64,000 nucleotides of DNA, taken from Gastrolobium villosum (lineage: Eukaryota; Streptophyta; Magnoliopsida; Fabales; Fabaceae). Numbering within the stretch: the stretch's first letter is position 1; every line of letters starts with the position of its first letter. The stretch spans positions 51,370-115,369 of the forward strand of contig JAVKPL010011077.1 of assembly GCA_032173675.1 (NCBI GenBank), in the 5' to 3' direction. A program made the position numbers and the translations under genes. A model generated the notes under the pieces. It was not told the DNA's origin and ran no database searches. It saw only the letters and a program-made list of their open reading frames with translations. Shown one piece after another: positions 54,116 through 64,000 of this stretch.

Positions 54116-55029
54116 AAAAAAAAGAAAAAAATCAGTTGTAGATGAGTAACAGTAATGGTAATAAGAGGTCCCTTCATTTTGAGGATTGAGATCTTCTGAT
54201 TCAGCCTAAAGAACTATTGTTTTGAGAAGCACAAATAGCTTTGCTTCACCATGGCTTCATCAGATGATAGCGATATGACTGTCTTGGAATTTGAGAGTGT
54301 GCCTGCAAACAGATCATCAAATTCATATATGCAAGGAAGAAATTGATCTTTAGTCTGTAAGATTACTCTCACAGTGCATGATTTTATATCTTTACAAGTT
54401 GGGGAAAATTTGGCTTTCCTTGCTTCATTGGCTTATAAGAAAAAGCCACTCCTCATTAAGCCTGAACTACTAAGGGTAGCGCTGTGGGAAATTTTTGAAT
54501 GCAGCATTATATTTGCATATTTGCTAAGAGATTGTTTTCGGATACAAACCCATAATCTTTCAGTCATAAAGGAACGATTTTATCCCTGCTCCATGTTGTG
54601 ACCTTTTATTGAGTTATGACTTAATTATATGACTTCATACTGCAGCATGGCTAAATCAGAGTATAGATTAATCCCTATGATTTGATGCAAATTATTGGTC
54701 ATATGGTATTTGACATAATTAAAAATAACATCTACTTTTTCGATTGAATGAGGAGGAGCTTATGCGGAAAGAAAAAAAGTGGAATTGAATGTGGGCAGGA
54801 ACTGCACTGAATGCAAATGGAGATATTTGATGTGCCCCTCCACCCCCTGGTTTCATCCTTGATGTTATGGACTCAATCTTCAACAATACCTCAAAATTTT
54901 CTGCTAATGATCAGAAGAGCAATTAGGTTTTCTGGTGCCATGCCATGTGTGGATCAATAAATTATTTATTTATTTTAGAGTGTTTTTCAATTTTTGATAA
55001 CCATACAAACGCAGAGCGAGTAAAAAGGT
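54116..55029. other. Spacer downstream of the SSL gene
   Basis: No gene recognised. A 31-codon frame at 54251-54346 (MASSDDSDMTVLEFE) has a good plant start context (CACCATGGC) but no downstream exon was recognised. The right part is probably the SSL 3' UTR. Confidence 0.4.
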
Positions 55030-56526
55030 CTAAAGCTTGAGCATGTTAACATACGAAACATGAAGGGAGGAAGCATAGAGTGTCCCATTAAGCTCTTGAA
55101 CTTCAGTGACAGATTCGGTACCAAACTCCTCAACAAGAGATACAGCCTCTAAAAGTACACCTTCACCATTGACTCTGAGTGCTAGAGGCAAAACAGGAGG
55201 TATTGGTGGTGGAGGTGTCCCAAAAGGATAGTCCATTGCCACCCAAAACTCGTTCTTGGAATTCCTTTTGATGTTATTTGGTCTTCCCGGAAGTTGCAAG
55301 AACACATCTGAGGTATTTGCATTCGGTCCTGTAAGCCAGAATCTCTGAATTCTGTTCCCCATATACTCACTAACAAGTACAAATGAACCGTCGTTACTTA
55401 CTGCCACCCCAGCTGCCACAGCAAGATCACTGAGCAACAATGAGATTTGGTTGGTTGTTGGATCATAGCTGAATAGGCTTCTAGAATGATCCGTGCTATT
55501 AAACAGTTTATGGAGATCACTGCAAAATTTAAGTTCCACAATTATAATAGGCCTAGACTAGATAGATTATGTGCTACTTTTAAATGCATATTTATCTTTA
55601 GTAGAGGATCAAACTTATGATATCATTCTTACATCACAGTTTTGAAGATTGAGGCAGGCTAATTGAGCTACAAACTCATTGAGATTGTCTGTATTTCCAA
55701 TATGCCGAATAGAGATACTCATGTGATATGAATTCATGTTAGAGGATCTTAGTCCGTCTAGATACAAATCAATGGTTACTACAATTTTTTTCCTTTTATC
55801 TTAATGGATTCTTTCATTACTATTGATTTGTATCTGAATAACACGGATTTTCTCAACCTCATATCACGTTGGAGGATCCATTTCACTCATGAAAATTCAT
55901 GAGAATAGATTACCTAATCTTGAGAACAGAGCTAGCTTCTGAAAAATAAACGATTCCAGTTTCAGGGTCTACATCCAAACCAGCAAGAAATCCAAACGGA
56001 TTGCCTTGGGCATCAGCAACAAGTTGGGTAGCAGCACCTCCATCATAAGCAACCTTAACTAGCCCAAAATAAGCATCAGCTATATACAAATCGCCTGTCT
56101 GATGATTGAAACTCAACCCCAAAGGCCTCCCACATGTTTCTTGAAGTGAAGAGAAGTCAGAAATGCCATCACAGATTGTCTTGTTCCTGGAACAACAATG
56201 TCAAGGTTTAACCAGCTTTAGTTACTTGAAAAGAAATAATGGGCAGACCCATCACCCATCTTGATCGCAGACACATACCTGTCTGGGGAAATGTGAGCAA
56301 ACTCAACGAAACCAGAATTTGGATTCTCATATTTTAGAATTCTTCCATCAGAAACACCAGTGTAAGGCCCTCCACCAATGGAGTCAAATGCTAGGGACTC
56401 AGGGCCTGTGAGTGATGATGGAAGAAAAAGCCTATCGAGTAATCTGTCCGAGGCAACTATAGATGGTGAACAGAGGAGGGAGATGAAAATCCCAAGGACA
56501 GCTATTGTGCTTGGTGCGTTCAACAT
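55030..56526 (-). CDS. Strictosidine synthase-like (SSL) protein
   Basis: Three exons in phase: 56526-56279, 56186-55914, 55519-55030; 1011 nt, 336 residues. GT-AG introns, both phase 2. The N-terminus is hydrophobic (TIAVLGIFISLLCSP), consistent with a signal peptide and an ER/vacuole or apoplast destination. Beta-propeller motifs of the family follow: GPESLAFD (41-48), YTGVSDGRILKYE, TCGRPLGLSFN, DLYIADAYFGLVKV, FGFLAGLDVDPETGIVYFSEAS, AAGVAVSNDGSFVLVSEY, LPGRPNNIKRNSKNEFWVAM, and a terminal VQELNGTLYASSL. True strictosidine synthase joins tryptamine and secologanin using a catalytic Glu. This protein resembles the SSL group of ordinary plants, which is not expected to do so, and the aligned C-terminal segment seems to lack that Glu. 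The full-length frame suggests a working gene of unknown substrate. Confidence 0.93.
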
Positions 56527-57375
56527 GATTGCCAACAATGTTGTACTAAGTTCGAAACATTGTGTATGTATAAAACAGAAGTTTGTTTCGTCCCTTCTTC
56601 CCCAATGCCCTCAGCTCTCCTTGTCATTATTTAAACGTGAAAGATCCAAAGAAAGCTTCTGGGGCACCGAATCCAAGGATTCTCTGTAAGAAACGTTCAT
56701 AGTTTGTTACAAGTTTGGATTTGATTACAATAATTCTCAAATGTACAAGTGAAGCTATTAAGTCTAAAAGTAGCATTAAGAGTGGCTAAAACTTGCTAAT
56801 CGAGTTCTATCCAGTAAATACTCAAAAGTTGTCGGTTATATTGCTAATCGAGTTTGATGTTCCTTACCATTTTGACCAATGATTGTTGGTATGCTTTAAG
56901 TCTCTTAAGAGTGTATTTTTTTGATTAAATTTGTCCTTACTTCAGAAACTCCAAGACTAATTTAATGGATGTAATACATAATTCACACATTAACTTGATT
57001 GATTAAATGCATATTCAGTAATCATGACAGTAATTTTGATCATTAGCAATTAATATGACTAATGTTGTATTCTTTACGGACTGTTAATTTTACCATGTAT
57101 TCTCTAGTGACCGATGAAAATTCCTCTGCTTTCGGCCTGTCCTAGCACACCATAATATAAACTGATTTGAAACATTGCTTGAAAAATCTAGATTGTTTCA
57201 ATCTTGCTAAGTTGAGCCAAGGTCCATGAAAATGGTGTAAGGAGATTCTGTTAAGAGTAACACTGCCCCCAACACTCCATACAAGAGAAAGCCTGGAGAG
57301 TCAAATCTTTATGAGAAAAATATTAGGTGCTGATATATATGCACGGAAATCAACGGTACATTGTATAACTCTATC

Positions 57376-57377
<2 letters not shown>

Positions 57378-57431
<54 letters not shown>
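57378..57431. repeat. (AT)n microsatellite
   Basis: About 26 AT units. Confidence 0.97.
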
Positions 57432-57436
<5 letters not shown>

Positions 57437-57537
57437 TAGGAAAAAACTAATCTCACTTGTATCCAATGGCTCACATAAAAAATTTGTTTGTTGGGATCAA
57501 CGGACAAGATGAGAGTGTAACTTACATCGAAAATCAT

Positions 57538-57540
<3 letters not shown>

Positions 57541-57581
<41 letters not shown>
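57541..57581. repeat. (TA)n microsatellite
   Basis: About 20 TA units. Its flanks repeat the flanks of the microsatellite at 57378. Confidence 0.97.
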
Positions 57582-57585
<4 letters not shown>

Positions 57586-58083
57586 AATATACGAAAAAAC
57601 TAATCTCACGCAACATGAGTGTTTTTATATGCGTCGAAAATCATGACATTTTTTTTTTTTTTTGTAAATGGATGGCCCTCATCTTATATGTGTCAAAACA
57701 TAAGATTTATCTATTAGTGCATGAGATAGATCAGATGAGTCTATTAATATGTTAAGAATTGATATTCATTCTGACCGGATTGAAAGAGAAATTCGATGAC
57801 ATAAAATAAAATGTTTTGTTTTTCGTATACTTAATTATCCAAAAGTTTGTGTGAACATGCGAGAACCGTAATCAAAAGTAGTATGTAGATTCTATAGAAG
57901 TTTATTGTTTTTGGCATGGTGCATAGTTTCTATTCATGCTTTTCTCTTTGTTCTCAACAGCCATAGGCATGTTTTTTGTTTTATTTTTCCTCTGGCTGAC
58001 AACGACTAATCAATATAATGCAATCCTTCGTGAATGTCCAGATTTCGACATTGGTGACTACCATGAGCGACATCTCAGTCTAA

Positions 58084-59221
58084 GGGGGTGTTTGGTAGGG
58101 GTTTTTGTTGTAGATATCCAGGCAACTTCTATTGATATTTCAGCTTGACCATGTTTGGTACAAGTCTCAAAAAAATTTAACCAGGAAAATCCTTTGCCCA
58201 ACCATTGTGATTTGTTTGCAAAATTTCATGAAAATCACTATTCCAAAAAATCACATGAAAGGTAGTATTTTGGGTTTGCTGGGAAAAGGAAAAATGGAGC
58301 GAGAATTTGGAGATGAAAACGACCTCATTTGCATAGACACGAAAGCCTACAAAATGAGAACTACTTGTCATCATACTCATTATGCATCCTCCGGTTAGAG
58401 CGAATTGAGGTTTTCTACAAAAAATAATTTTGAAATGTGAGGCTAATTATCCTTCACGCATCTCCATGGGTAAAAGGGAAGCCTAACAACAACACCTCGT
58501 TAAAAGATATAATTCATCTCAAGCTACAATATATTTTCAGATATACTACATGAACAAGAAGCTTTCTATCGGGTAAATGAAAGGGCAAATGCCAATTGAC
58601 AAGTGATCTGATTAGATCAAATTGCTGCATCTTTGCCTTGAGAATTATATACTTCCCCTGCTGTAATACTTCTGCATCTATCAGTAGAAAAATAATAATT
58701 AAGATGTGAATGTGATCCACAATACTCTGCACAATCAGTATTTCCACAATACTCTGCACAATCACCATCCAAGGCACTCAACTCCTCTGCACCACCAGGA
58801 TACCCCTCATCTTCATAACAAGCAAAGAATTTTTAAGCAGCTCAGCACCATCTCTTGAAGCTTCTCACTTCTTTTTTCCCTAACCTTCACCCTCATCTCT
58901 GTGAGTAATGGAAAATGAACGTTAGTAGCGAATAACCCCAAATCCGATAGACTGATGTATAATTTAGGCAAGGGTTAATTTTTCATTTCAGATTTAAAAA
59001 TAATAAAAGGGTTATTTTTGTCATTTCAACTCATTTTCCTATCAATATTTTCCCTTCAACCCAACATAGATTTAGAAAATTTAATTCAATTTTTACGATA
59101 ATATTTTGATATACCAAATAATTTTTTTTTTTTTAACTTTTCTACCAAACTCATTTTGCCACCATATTCTTAGTAATTATATTTTCCTTGTAAAAAAAAT
59201 TCTCTTTTACCAAATGCCCCC
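58084..59221. mobile_element. PIF/Harbinger-like non-autonomous element
   Basis: 1138 bp, ends GGGGGTGTTTGGTA and TACCAAATGCCCCC (one or two mismatches). Flanked by TAA (58081-58083 and 59222-59224), the trinucleotide target duplication of PIF/Harbinger (Tourist) elements. No transposase domain recognised inside. Confidence 0.82.
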
Positions 59222-59299
59222 TAAGGGTTTTTTGAACAATGTAATGCGAAATGAGAGAATTTTCACAAATTTAATTATTTTAACAAACTAATTGTCAAT

Positions 59300-59549
59300 C
59301 TAATATAAGTGAAATCTGCATGGAGAGTTTGCGCGTTTAAGTTGCATATCACTTCCATGCACGACTTGTGTAAAAGTTAACACAATATAAAACGAGCATG
59401 TTTGCTGTGCATATTCAAGTCATGTTTGTCCCATGCACATCTTGTAGAGAGCAACACATGGCCGCATATTTTGGTTTTTGTACAAGTCCCACATAAGATG
59501 TGCGACTTAAATATACATACTCTCTGTAATTATTTCACTTGTATTATAT
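59300..59549. mobile_element. Foldback MITE
   Basis: Left arm TAATATAAGTGAAAT ... TTTAAGTTGCATATC and right arm GTGCGACTTAAATATAC ... ATTTCACTTGTATTATA pair along about 70 bp. No clear target duplication. Confidence 0.65.
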
Positions 59550-60029
59550 TCATAAATAATTTGCAAAATTAATTAAACCGGTAAAATGTCTCTGATGATT
59601 TTGTATTACTTCATTCAAAAAGATCAATCTAAGGATTCTAAACGGGCTGAAGATCCCAAAACGTTCAGTTTTAATGCCACTCCTCTTGGATAAGATGAAT
59701 GCGCATGCAGGGCTCCAAAAATACAAAGAGAATTTACCTAAAAAAATAAATACAAAGAGAATAAAGTGCGTTTGTCTAAAGACAACGATCCATCCGGGGC
59801 AATGGCAGGTTAACAAGAGAACCAAATTAAGGGTTTGTTTAGATGAACTTTTTTCTCTATAAAAGTTTTTTTTTTCTTCAGAAAAAAGCACTTTTCACAA
59901 AAAGTTTGTTTGGATGTCTGTTTTTTAAAAAGTAAAAGTCATAAAAAAGTTAAAAACTTACTTTTTTTTAAAACAATTTTTTTATGAAGATATTACTACA
60001 TGTGGGAAGACTTGTAATGACTATTATGT
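59550..60029. other. Spacer with a possible Tourist-like end
   Basis: 59830-59935 holds GGGTTTGTTTAGATGAAC and AAGTTTGTTTGGATG, which resemble ends of Tourist-type MITEs. No gene seen. Confidence 0.35.
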
Positions 60030-60890
60030 TATTTTTCAATTATAGTAGATTTACACCAAGATTTTGCATGAGTCCTTATCTTTTTACTTTATTTATGGAT
60101 GAGCTAATAAAAAATACACACCAAAAGATGTCAGTCATGGTGTATGTTATTTGCTTATGATATTGTGCTTGTTGATAAGATTTAGACTAGTACCAACATT
60201 GAACTACATTATGAAGAAACATGTCAGAGTCTAAAGCATTAATATTAAGCACGAGTAAGGCATGCATAGAGTTTGAGTTCGCCACGACATGTGGAGGAAA
60301 TGAAGAATTTTGAATATGATAAGGCATGAGGTATCCAAGAAAGACATAATTATGAAGCTAAATGTTGACGGACAAAGAAATAACATGAAGGATTTTTGTG
60401 TGATCATAAAATTCATTCTTCATATGCTAAAAGGGAAATTGTACATAATGAATTAATGATAATACAACATGTACTGCTATATAGAGTTAAATGTTGACCG
60501 ACAAGAAAAGCATTGAGCATGTAATGAGAGTAGTGGAAATGAGAATGATAAAGTGAATGTGTGGTCATGATAGATAATATATGAAATAAAGACATTCAAC
60601 AAAAAATTGAGTAGTAATAATAGAAGAAAATACGAGAGAATATAGATTGATATTATTTAAATGAATTCTTCAAAAGCCCTTGTATGCTCTAGTAATAAAA
60701 AAACTACTCAAAGAAAAGAAGTGGCCAACAAAAATTATTTGGGGGAAAATAATAAATATAGGAATTAATGGAGTAAGAAATAAAATGACGTGGGACTGTG
60801 TTGAGAGGTATATTTTCAAAAAGAAAAGAGTTATCGTTCTCAGGGAACAGGTTGAATTAATTTTTCTTTCTATTAATCTGAATTAATAAT
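60030..60890 (+). pseudogene. LINE (RTE-like) reverse transcriptase remnant
   Basis: Plus-strand text resembles the C-terminal half of a plant LINE RT. LHQ-like start, then ALSPYLFTLFMDELIKN-type text near 60065-60110, a decayed catalytic box (CLWYCACW region, from LFADDIVLV) near 60155, GVLCD-like text near 60395, LLYRVKC with PTRK near 60475, and ERYIFKK downstream. Many stops and frameshifts. Extent is approximate. Confidence 0.65.
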
Positions 60891-62090
60891 CCTTTAAATG
60901 GGTTTATTTTGTTTATGGTAAAAAGATATCTTTATTATATTCTAATTAAAACATCAAAATATGATCTAACAGTAAGAAGTATTTAACAATGTAAAAGGCT
61001 TCTGAGTATGTTAAAATCATGGATGACACAAAAATATTGCATTCCTGCAATTTCGTTCAAAGCCACAGCAAGTTTATCCCAAATTCCGAAGCACTACAAC
61101 TAGTTAGGTCGAAACTTCCCAGAATCAACCTTAACATTCAAGATCATCTTTTTCCAAAGGATCTTGAATCTTTACAGAAAATTATCAGAAAACACCCTTG
61201 ATTATCCCTAATCCAAAGGGGTTCAATCGATCCTTAACAGAAACGCATTTCCCAAATTGCTTCTGTTGAAGAACTCAAGGTTCATTCCCATGAATCTCTT
61301 GAGTTAGAAAGTTTAAAAGAATCGTTCGAATAAGAAAAACGCAGCAGTAACTAAAAACCTTAAGAAATCTTCATCCAATCATTTTCACATACCCAGAAAA
61401 GAGAAGATCTAAAAACCCATATCAGAAACACTATAATATCCGAAAAATAAAAACAAACATACCAAGTATTCAGAAAATAAAAGGGATTCTTCAAACATTA
61501 AGAACCCTAACTCGATCTACAGTAAAAGACTACCAGAAATCTACCGCAACGCAAGCAGATCCGCGACTCCTCTCCCTTGTAGATGCGTTGTCAAAGCCCT
61601 CCAAGGTCAAGGATGATAGACGAACGAAGCAAGCGAGCAAGATCCACACACAAGAAAAGAAAAACGAAAAGAATCTCTCAAGAACAGAGAGTACAACGGA
61701 CGAAAGAAAAAGAAACTCAGAGGAGACTTTTCTCTATTTTTCTAACAAAAAGTAATTCTAAAAAACTATCCCTAAGAATCTGCATCTTTTTCTATTATAT
61801 CCTTTTTCTTTTTCAAAATCATCATCAGCTTCTTCTTTCATCACAGCCCTTAATTTCCTCCAATCCAACGGTCCAGACTGCTCCCTTCTTTTACATGTGA
61901 TCTGAAGATAAAAATAAATAAAATAAGTGAGTAAAAAGACAAATATTACCATTTTTACTTCTTACCTTCAATTTTTTACAAAGATCCTTACTTAACTCAA
62001 TTGGGCTTAATTTACCTGCAAAAACACTAATTAATAACCCAAAGACATTTAAATATCATAAAATAATATAATATAATTATATATAAATAT
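60891..62090 (-). other. Leader- or LTR-like region, unresolved
   Basis: On the minus strand 61780-61560 is CT-rich and leader-like (GTGTGTGGATCTTGCTCGC), followed by long T-rich, intron-like sequence to 61000. No coding exon was found. It may be the LTR of the gypsy-like element to the right or a detached 5' leader of a host gene. Confidence 0.35.
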
Positions 62091-63640
62091 GTGCTAACAA
62101 AATACCCCAAACTTAACCAATTGCTTGCCTTCAAGCAATCAAACAAACTTTTATCAGAAAATAAACAGTTAGATCAAATTCAGAATCACTTAGCACTATT
62201 AAATTAAACTTAATAACTTAGATAAATTTATCAACTATCTATGCAAAACATCACACTCCTTAAAGCATTGACCAGGCTTAATGTTAACCAATTCCTTCAT
62301 CTAATTAATCATCTAACTCCAGTCAATCAGTAATTAAAGAAGCATTCAATCAAAAACTCATGCACATTCAATCAGTTGCAAACCTTAATTTAAACTGGTT
62401 CAATTGACAATCCACTGAATTCCTTTCCAGACATTTTCAATAAATCACACTTTTTCATTTTTTATAAGGAAGGATCACTCATTGACATCATGCATGAATG
62501 TTTCCAATCTATACAACCATTCAGAAACTTGAAGTCCAACATGCTACTTCCATCATAGGGTCTTGAAAGCTTATAAAGAGGCAGGGTTAGGATTGTTGTT
62601 TTTCTAGTCACTTGGCTAACTAAGCTAACCCTTTAGTGTATAACTAATTCTCTTTAGCTTTTTCTGAACTTTTTGCATAAACAAGACAAAGGGAAATTAC
62701 TGACTTTCTTACTTTCTTCTCCCTCTTGTATTGATTACCTCTTTTAATTTTTTATTCCTTTTTTTTTATTTACAATTTTTTTTACTTTTGCCCTTTTTCC
62801 TTCTTCTTTAAAAAGTAAGCTCAGAGATCTTTTTATTTTTCAAAGACTCTTTTTATAAGATCACTTGTTCTCTTTTTTTTTTCTAACAATTTTTTTTTTA
62901 CCTCCTGAATTCTCCTTCTTTTTCTTTTACAACCAATTTCCCTTTGCCTTACTCTAGCTTTTTGTATTTCTAAGCTAACGAGCATTAGCTAAACACTAAA
63001 GATAGCTGTATAGGGTAGACAAGGAATTTGGCTTATAATATCAGGATGAAACAGAAAAGAAAGGCTCAGGCTCAAATAAAGGGACCAAGGGATATAATTG
63101 AAGGGTAAGGCTTTTGGCTCTAGGCTAAATATTCAGAAACAATGCCCCAATCACACAGAAATAGCATATCGGTCATCCAAACAGAGTGCAGCATTCAAAA
63201 CATCAATACATAATAACCAATGATCACTCTCAAAGGGTAGAGTGTTTAGGTTCAAAATACCTCACATAGGTTGTTAACCAGTGGTTTATCAGTGAATCAG
63301 CAAATCAAGGAGTTTCCACAAAATTGAATGGCATGCCAATTGATTTTAAACTTATATAAACACTGATCAACTAAGTTAAATCCTTAATTGACTAGGAATT
63401 AAATTAAATTAAATCTGGTTATACTCAAGCAATGATCATGTTAAGCACATCAAGCTATAAATTATTTCCAAGTTACTAATTTATTGGTGAAAGCATATGA
63501 TCACAAAAATCACCCCAAACTTAAAACTAAGCTGGGTCCTCACAGCAATACAAAATAATAAATTGAAACGTAAGGTAATAAGTAAATAAATAAATAAATA
63601 AATATAAATGAACAAATAAATGAATAAAATTAATGAATAA
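62091..63640 (-). other. 3' spacer of a gypsy-like element (second copy type)
   Basis: On the minus strand two polypurine-type motifs, AAGTTTGGGGTGATTTT (near 63505-63521) and AAGTTTGGGGTATTTTG (near 62100-62115), bracket about 1.4 kb of non-coding, T/A-tract-rich sequence. The layout mirrors 3731-5030 of the Athila-like element. No gene. Confidence 0.45.
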
Positions 63641-64000
63641 AGAACCTGGGTACCAATCACTGGATATCAGCTCTCAGAAAAAGTATCATCTACATCGACC
63701 ACGTCATCATCGGACCCCTGCTCAGCAGCTCTTGACGTCCCCTCATCACCAATTTGTTGTAATAGATGGGCTGGAATTCAGGAAACTCATCTTGGGGGAA
63801 GGTCTCTTGATACGATTTCTTACAGCAATGTCTAGAGGTTTTGATATATGTAATCAACCCCTTTACACATTGCTGCAATTCCATGATTTGATCCTTCATC
63901 TCTGAGACCTGGCCCTTTTCTGCTCGTTTAGGAGGCTGAGTAGAAGATGTTTTTCTTTTTTTACGCAGGCTGGAACAAGGACTAACTGAACCAAGGTACA
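63641..64000 (-). pseudogene. C-terminal part of a gypsy-element protein, partial
   Basis: An open minus-strand frame from the right edge reads RKKRKTSSTQPPKRAEKGQ, then EMKDQIMELQQCVKGLITYI, and ends at 63690. It is a basic stretch followed by a short coiled-coil, like the end of the long linker proteins in Athila/Tat elements. Its place beside the 3' spacer supports an element origin. It enters from outside the window; family not certain. Confidence 0.4.

Larger units (their letters stand above)
56527..58083. other. Intergenic region upstream of the SSL gene
   Basis: Contains the SSL promoter side (56527-57000; no unambiguous TATA box chosen) and two AT microsatellites. A duplicated phrase GAAAAAACTAATCTCAC follows each microsatellite (about 57440 and 57594). 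No gene seen. Confidence 0.5.

Noticed and set aside
55030..56526. Calling the gene true strictosidine synthase
   Set aside because: The sequence fits the broad SSL group, the catalytic Glu context is not seen, and no alkaloid-pathway neighbours are present.

Overview
The window looks like nuclear DNA of a flowering plant, most likely a eudicot. Evidence: genes with short exons and GT-AG introns, plant-type gene families (strictosidine synthase-like, plant ELM2/SANT, plant GTE-type bromodomain), a block of chloroplast ndh genes inserted into the nucleus, and a dense layer of plant transposable elements. The species cannot be read from the sequence. Background is AT-rich, and most bases belong to old, nested, mostly dead mobile elements.

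Layout. 1-1322: 3' part of a Mutator-like transposase gene, open throughout. 1738-9219: an Athila-like Ty3/gypsy element on the minus strand (tRNA-Asp primer site, degraded gag and protease, RT/RNase H/integrase deleted) beside an extra LTR fragment. 9220-9900: remnant of another LTR element. 11275-18840: nuclear plastid DNA carrying ndhA exon 2, ndhI, ndhG and ndhE, all broken. ndhI is split by a 5.2 kb Tnt1/Tork-like Copia element (11989-17169) flanked by the perfect 5-bp duplication AGATC.

20230-24260: ELM2/SANT-like gene on the minus strand, with a 5' leader region and TATA box. 24.8-29.5 kb: MITEs and a tandem pair of PIF/Harbinger-like elements filled with a palindromic TTTCGTC/GACGAAA array. 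29990-30420: dead Ty3/gypsy RT. 31022-36653: a complete nine-exon gene for a short, probably myristoylated leucine-rich-repeat protein (LRRC57 / Arabidopsis At5g07910 type), whose first intron appears to use a GC donor. 37.1-43.1 kb: a hAT MITE, a SINE, and a 3.8 kb solo LTR inserted in a foldback element. 45.6-46.5 kb: Helitron replicase remnant.

48351-49499: intronless bromodomain plus NET-domain gene of the GTE8/9/10 type that stops early, probably a truncated or retroposed copy. 52.7-54.1 kb: LTR-element gag remnant and a SINE. 55030-56526: complete three-exon strictosidine synthase-like gene. 58.1-60.9 kb: PIF/Harbinger-like element, foldback MITE and LINE RT remnant. 61-64 kb: 3' end of what looks like a second gypsy element, running off the window.

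The host genes (ELM2/SANT, LRR, GTE-like, SSL) have unrelated functions and are not arranged as a pathway or cluster. I see no CRISPR, operon or other clearly new multi-gene system. The unusual content is structural: precise nesting of elements, repeated palindromic arrays, duplicated polypurine-site motifs in a gypsy 3' spacer, a possible GC-AG intron, and a truncated intronless epigenetic-reader gene.
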